Of a stretch of DNA of 64,000 nucleotides, positions 61,047-64,000 are shown piece after piece. Within the stretch, counting starts at the first letter, position 1; the number at the start of each line of letters is the position of its first letter. A program made the position numbers and the translations under genes. The notes beneath the pieces are model-generated. The model was given only the letters and a program-made list of their open reading frames with translations. It was not told where the DNA came from and did not search any database. The stretch is from Conexibacter sp. S30A1 (GTDB taxonomy: Bacteria; Actinomycetota; Thermoleophilia; Solirubrobacterales; Solirubrobacteraceae): the NCBI RefSeq assembly GCF_023330665.1, contig NZ_CP097127.1, positions 1,302,001 to 1,366,000 on the forward strand, read 5' to 3'.

Positions 61047-61811
61047 TCACAGGCGATAGTGCTGGAGTTCGCCGGCGAGCTCCAGCCGACCGGCGAAGCC
61101 GGTGCGCGCGGCCGTGAGCAGGGCGCGTGGATCGTGCAGGTCGGAGTAGTGGGTCAAAAGCAGCGTCCGGGCGCCCGCCGCCTGCGCGAGCTCCCCGGCC
61201 TCAGCCGCGGTCAGGTGGCCGCGAACGTGCTGACCGCGGTGCGGTCCCGGACCCTCGGTCGCCTCGAGCATGAGCATCGGCGTGTCACGAGACAGTTCGA
61301 CGAGTGCTCCGTTTGGCCCGCAGTCGGCGCCAAAGGTGAGCCGTCCACCGTCGTCGGCACGGATGTCGCAGGCCCAAGCGCGCACGTAGTGGGGCACCTC
61401 GGCAAAGCTCACGGTCAACGGCCCGATCCGCAGCGGCAGGTTCGGGTCGTACTCGCGCACGGTAAACGCGTCGTCGATCTGCGAGCCCATGCCGAGCGCA
61501 CGTGAGAAGTCGTTCAGTACGGCGGCCGCGCCGGGTGGAACCCACAGCGGCGGCCGTGCGGGGCTCGCCAGTCCAAGCCCGTGGGCGAGAGCAAAGCCCA
61601 GTGGCAGCAGGTCCATGGCATGGTCCGCGTGAGGATGGCTAAGCAGCACGGCATCGATCGAAGCCAGATCGGTGAACTGGCGCAACTTGGCGACCACGCC
61701 GCCGCCGCATTCGACCAACAGCTTGAAGGCGCCGTCGGCGACGAGATACCCGCTCTGAGCCCCGCCCGCATCCGGCATCGCCGGCGACTTGCCGACCACG
61801 GTCAATTCCAT
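61047..61811 (-). CDS. MBL-fold metallo-hydrolase (RNase Z-like)
   Basis: 254 residues. It begins ELTVVGKSPAMPDAGGAQSGYL, the RNase Z / lactonase type start, followed by the zinc motif LSHPHADHAMDLLPL, the Asp ligand in LTFGADCGPNGALVEL, the GHLTAAEAGELAQAAGARTLLLTHYSD end with the last His. The tRNA-binding exosite of true RNase Z is not evident, so the substrate is unclear. A TAGCCT box lies 9 nt before ATG. Confidence 0.85.
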   Translation of the reverse strand: MELTVVGKSPAMPDAGGAQSGYLVADGAFKLLVECGGGVVAKLRQFTDLASIDAVLLSHPHADHAMDLLPLGFALAHGLGLASPARPPLWVPPGAAAVLNDFSRALGMGSQIDDAFTVREYDPNLPLRIGPLTVSFAEVPHYVRAWACDIRADDGGRLTFGADCGPNGALVELSRDTPMLMLEATEGPGPHRGQHVRGHLTAAEAGELAQAAGARTLLLTHYSDLHDPRALLTAARTGFAGRLELAGELQHYRL

Positions 61812-61874
61812 CCCCGGCGCAGGCTAGTCGATGCACCGGCAGGCGCGCCGCCAGCCACCGCCGAGCCGCGCCCC

Positions 61875-62105
61875 TCAGGCGTGCAGGACCAGTTGCTCGC
61901 TGGGCGGCGGGAACGACCATGCGACCTGCAGCTGGCGCTCCTTGCGGAAGGTCAGGCGCAGCTGGCTGGGTGGCCTGAGGCCCTCTGGCCGGTTGGGCCG
62001 GAAGGTCGCGCAGGGACTCGAGTCGCTGACTGCGCAGAGCATGTTCAGCCTGAAGAAACAGCCATCGCAGGACACTCGCCCGGCACGGGTACGACTTGCA
62101 GCCAT
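61875..62105 (-). CDS. Small protein with a four-cysteine motif
   Basis: 76 residues from ATG 62105. The first part is CDGCFFRLNMLCAVSDSSPC, giving CxxC-x7-C-x7-C, a spacing suited to zinc or an iron-sulfur cluster. It continues FRPNRPEGLRPPSQLRLTFRK and ends with a beta segment (LQVAWSFPPPSEQLVL). A longer in-frame start upstream is possible. The family is not recognised. It follows the metallo-hydrolase at the opposite end of a 60-nt gap and is in the same direction. Confidence 0.5.
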   Translation of the reverse strand: MAASRTRAGRVSCDGCFFRLNMLCAVSDSSPCATFRPNRPEGLRPPSQLRLTFRKERQLQVAWSFPPPSEQLVLHA

Positions 62106-62312
62106 AAACCAGACACCTCTTCTGTCGTGAACCTCGGCCCAGCGCCCCCCGGCGCTAAGACCCGTGTCATCAAAGCGCGTAAGCGGCGCTGGCGCCAGCA
62201 CGAATTCCGGAAAACGCAAACACTTTCGTGAATACCGTTTTCCCTGCTATTTGCGGCTATTCGTTGACGTCCGAGGAGAAAGGGCCGCAGTTTCCGTAGC
62301 TTTCAGTCGGCG
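62106..62312. other. Leader region before the NAD-binding gene
   Basis: No gene is seen. An inverted repeat GGAAAACG (62209-62216) with CGTTTTCC (62236-62243) and a 19-nt loop lies 70 nt before the start at 62313, and TAGCTT lies at 62297-62302. The repeat could be an operator or a weak hairpin; I see no match to a known riboswitch. Confidence 0.35.
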
Positions 62313-63254
62313 ATGCGCATTCTCATCACCGGTATCACTGGCGCGATCGGCGGCGCGCTAGCACCCGAGCTGCTGCGCGAAGGGCACGAACTTCACGCCC
62401 TGACCAGAAATCCGCACAGTCCCTCGCTCGCGCAGCTCTCCGGCCCGATCCAGATCCACGCCGGCGACGCCGTCTCGGGCGCGGGCTTGGAAGCGGCGCT
62501 TGAGGGCGTGGACCTGGCGTATTACCTGATTCATTCGATGGAGCGCGCGCCCGCAATCGCCGGGCAGGACCAGAGCTTCCCTGCCCGCGAGCGCCGTGGC
62601 GCCGAGAACTTCGCTGCCGCCGCGGTGCGGGCCGGCGTACAGCGCGTCGTCTACCTCGGCGGGCTTATCCCGGACGGCCCTCTCTCCGACCACCTCGCGA
62701 GCAGGCTCGCGGTCGAACGGCTGCTGCTTGAAGCACTGCCTGAGTCGACAGCGCTACGGGCCTCAATCGTGATCGGACCGCGCTCGCGCTCCTTTCGGCT
62801 GCTGGTCCGGCTGGTGGAACGAATGCCAGTTCTGCTCATCCCAGACTGGGGCCGTTATCGCACGATGCCGGTTGACCAGCGTGATGTCGTGCAGACGCTG
62901 AGTGCATGTGTGCAGCCAAGCGCGACCGCCGGTCGCTCACTGGACCTGGTCGGGCCCGACCAGGTCACCTATCGCGAGTTGATCGAGCGTATCCGTGACG
63001 AGCTGCTGCTGGACCGCCCGGCCGTGAGCCTGCCGGGGGTAACACTGACGGCCATCGCTAGCAGACTGTCGGCCGCGATCGCCTCGGAGGATGCGGCGCT
63101 GATCGAGGCGCTGATGCAAGGGCTCACGACCGACCTGCTGCCAAGCCAGGACCTCGCCATGGACGTTCTGGGGTTACGACCACACAGACTCGATGCGGCG
63201 ATCGAGCGGGCCCTGCGTGATTGGGAACTGACTGAGCCGCTCGGCGGACGCTAG
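62313..63254 (+). CDS. NAD(P)-binding protein of the atypical SDR/NmrA type
   Basis: A Rossmann-fold protein of 313 residues. The dinucleotide loop is MRILITGITGAIGGALAPEL, followed by VDLAYYLIHSME, RVVYLGGLIPDG and ALRASIVIGPRSRSFRLLVRL. The order fits the NAD(P)H-binding (DUF2867-type) atypical SDRs, whose substrates include quinones, carotenoids and lipids. No catalytic YxxxK is evident. The next gene begins 28 nt later in the same direction and is a small ligand-binding-type protein, so they may act together. Confidence 0.8.
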   Translation: MRILITGITGAIGGALAPELLREGHELHALTRNPHSPSLAQLSGPIQIHAGDAVSGAGLEAALEGVDLAYYLIHSMERAPAIAGQDQSFPARERRGAENFAAAAVRAGVQRVVYLGGLIPDGPLSDHLASRLAVERLLLEALPESTALRASIVIGPRSRSFRLLVRLVERMPVLLIPDWGRYRTMPVDQRDVVQTLSACVQPSATAGRSLDLVGPDQVTYRELIERIRDELLLDRPAVSLPGVTLTAIASRLSAAIASEDAALIEALMQGLTTDLLPSQDLAMDVLGLRPHRLDAAIERALRDWELTEPLGGR

Positions 63255-63281
63255 TGTCAAGGGACCGGGCAACCGCTTGAG

Positions 63282-63731
63282 ATGAACCCCGTCCACGTCG
63301 AGATCGAGATCGCTGCGCCACCGGAGCGCGTCTGGCGAACAGTCATGGACCCCAATCGGTTGGCCGACTGGGTAACGATCCATCGCTCGGTTAAGCTCAG
63401 ATCCGAGGACCCGGCCAAGCGCGGCGCTCAGATGGACCAGGTTCTGCAGATCCTTGGGGTGCCATTCAAGGTGCACTGGACGCTCGAGGCCGTCGAGCCG
63501 CCACGACATGCGGAGTGGCACGGCCGCGGCCCGGCGCTGTCTCGGGCGCTCATCTCGTACGCCCTGACCCCCACGACCGACGGTGGTACTAGGTTTGAGT
63601 ACATCAACGAGTTCCACCCTCCTGGAGGTCCGCTCGGCGGCGTCGCTTCACGCGTGCTGATCGGGCAGGTACCGGAGCGCGAAGCCTACGAGTCACTGCT
63701 GCGGCTCAAAGGTGTAATCGAAGCCTCGTGA
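63282..63731 (+). CDS. SRPBCC-fold ligand-binding protein
   Basis: 149 residues of the START/polyketide-cyclase-like fold. The opening VHVEIEIAAPPERVWRTVMDPNRLADWVTIH is a typical SRPBCC start; later strands are VHWTLEAVEPPRHAEWHGRGP and TRFEYINEFHPPGG, and a final long helix closes the cavity. It would bind a lipid or other hydrophobic molecule. It lies directly after the NAD-binding protein. Confidence 0.82.
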   Translation: MNPVHVEIEIAAPPERVWRTVMDPNRLADWVTIHRSVKLRSEDPAKRGAQMDQVLQILGVPFKVHWTLEAVEPPRHAEWHGRGPALSRALISYALTPTTDGGTRFEYINEFHPPGGPLGGVASRVLIGQVPEREAYESLLRLKGVIEAS

Positions 63732-63792
63732 CGATCGGTTATGGTTACAGTGCCGACGCAACCGCGTCGTCACATGACTTAAAGGAGACCAT

Positions 63793-64000
63793 ATGGCCGG
63801 CTTCATCGATTCGGCTGTGCAAGACATAGACAACCGCCTGAAGGAACTCAAGGAAGAAGAGAGCCGCCTGCTCGCCGCCCGCGTGGCGCTGGTCGGCAGC
63901 TCGGCTCGCGTCGCCACCGCCAAGCCGGCACCCGCGCGCGCTGCAACAGGTGGCCCCCGCCGGCGTGCGGGCCGGGCCGCTGGCCGGCCGGGTCGCCCGC
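63793..64000 (+). CDS. Coiled-coil protein with basic tail, cut by the window edge
   Basis: The first 69 residues of a longer protein, starting at ATG 63793 with AAAGGAG 7-13 nt upstream. Residues 1-35 (FIDSAVQDIDNRLKELKEEESRLL) form a coiled coil; the rest is Ala/Arg/Gly/Pro-rich (PRRRAGRAAGRPGRP), like a DNA-binding tail. Proteins of this type in related bacteria may carry a winged-helix domain further on, but that part lies outside the window. The 3' end is missing. Confidence 0.65.
   Translation, partial: MAGFIDSAVQDIDNRLKELKEEESRLLAARVALVGSSARVATAKPAPARAATGGPRRRAGRAAGRPGRP

Overview
The window is about 64 kb of high-GC DNA that reads as a chromosome segment of an actinobacterium. Class Thermoleophilia, order Solirubrobacterales, is the most likely source. 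This is an inference from gene content: ECF sigma factors fused to membrane segments, an LCP cell-wall ligase, csrA, a dimeric-type glycyl-tRNA synthetase, many GTG and TTG starts, and many genes that look leaderless, with a TANNNT box 6-10 nt before the start codon. No rRNA or other decisive marker is present.

Layout. Positions 1-2.4 kb are an insertion-sequence graveyard: a DDE transposase cut by the window edge and two truncated IS256 transposases joined head to head. From 2.4 to 8.3 kb lie a GNAT acetyltransferase with an ArsR repressor divergent from a DHA2 drug exporter, a hydroxyacid dehydrogenase, a Ppx/GppA phosphatase and an HxlR regulator. A tRNA-Leu(UAA) is followed by an apparently intact IS200/IS605 element (8.48-10.21 kb) with divergent tnpA and tnpB, matching end hairpins and a perfect 20-bp palindrome spanning both start codons. 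From 10.3 to 14 kb are two convergent sigma-membrane fusion genes and a secreted repeat protein. From 14.2 to 17.7 kb are csaA, a UPF0173 hydrolase, a catalytically dead-looking rhomboid and a DUF2090 aldolase.

The 17.7-22.8 kb section is a copper island. It holds copZ-copA-csoR, and divergently a cupredoxin-hemerythrin pair, around a two-part CsoR-type operator. Beside it is a decayed YraQ-type permease, and remnants of an IS4-type transposase in opposite orientations lie on the two flanks. From 22.85 to 34.7 kb are csrA and mostly housekeeping genes (ftsB, eno, mazG, a foldase lipoprotein, mfd, pth, rplY) with small unknowns. From 34.8 to 40.5 kb is an L-arabinose operon (araA-araB-araD). 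Its ABC importer appears to have been deleted down to a chimeric stub. A perfect LacI-type palindrome lies upstream and a LacI regulator gene sits beside it.

From 40.7 to 52.1 kb is a long leftward run of housekeeping genes: prs, glmU, tRNA-Gln, DUF2064, purine phosphorylase, PucR, ispE, rsmA, tatD, metG, rsmI and a ROK glucokinase, many with 1-11 nt overlaps. From 52.1 to 64 kb are an LCP ligase, a 1.1-kilo-residue surface protein, fmdB with a CIRCE-like heat-shock operator, glyS, an ECF sigma factor with a tail-to-tail membrane partner, a metallo-hydrolase, an NAD-binding protein, a SRPBCC protein and a partial coiled-coil protein at the edge.

The most noteworthy signals are the CIRCE-like element before fmdB, the start-codon palindrome of the IS605 element, the IS-flanked copper island with a CuA-like cupredoxin and hemerythrin, the fusion scar of the sugar importer, and the repeated leaderless promoter pattern. 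All homology statements come from reading motifs, not from a database search.
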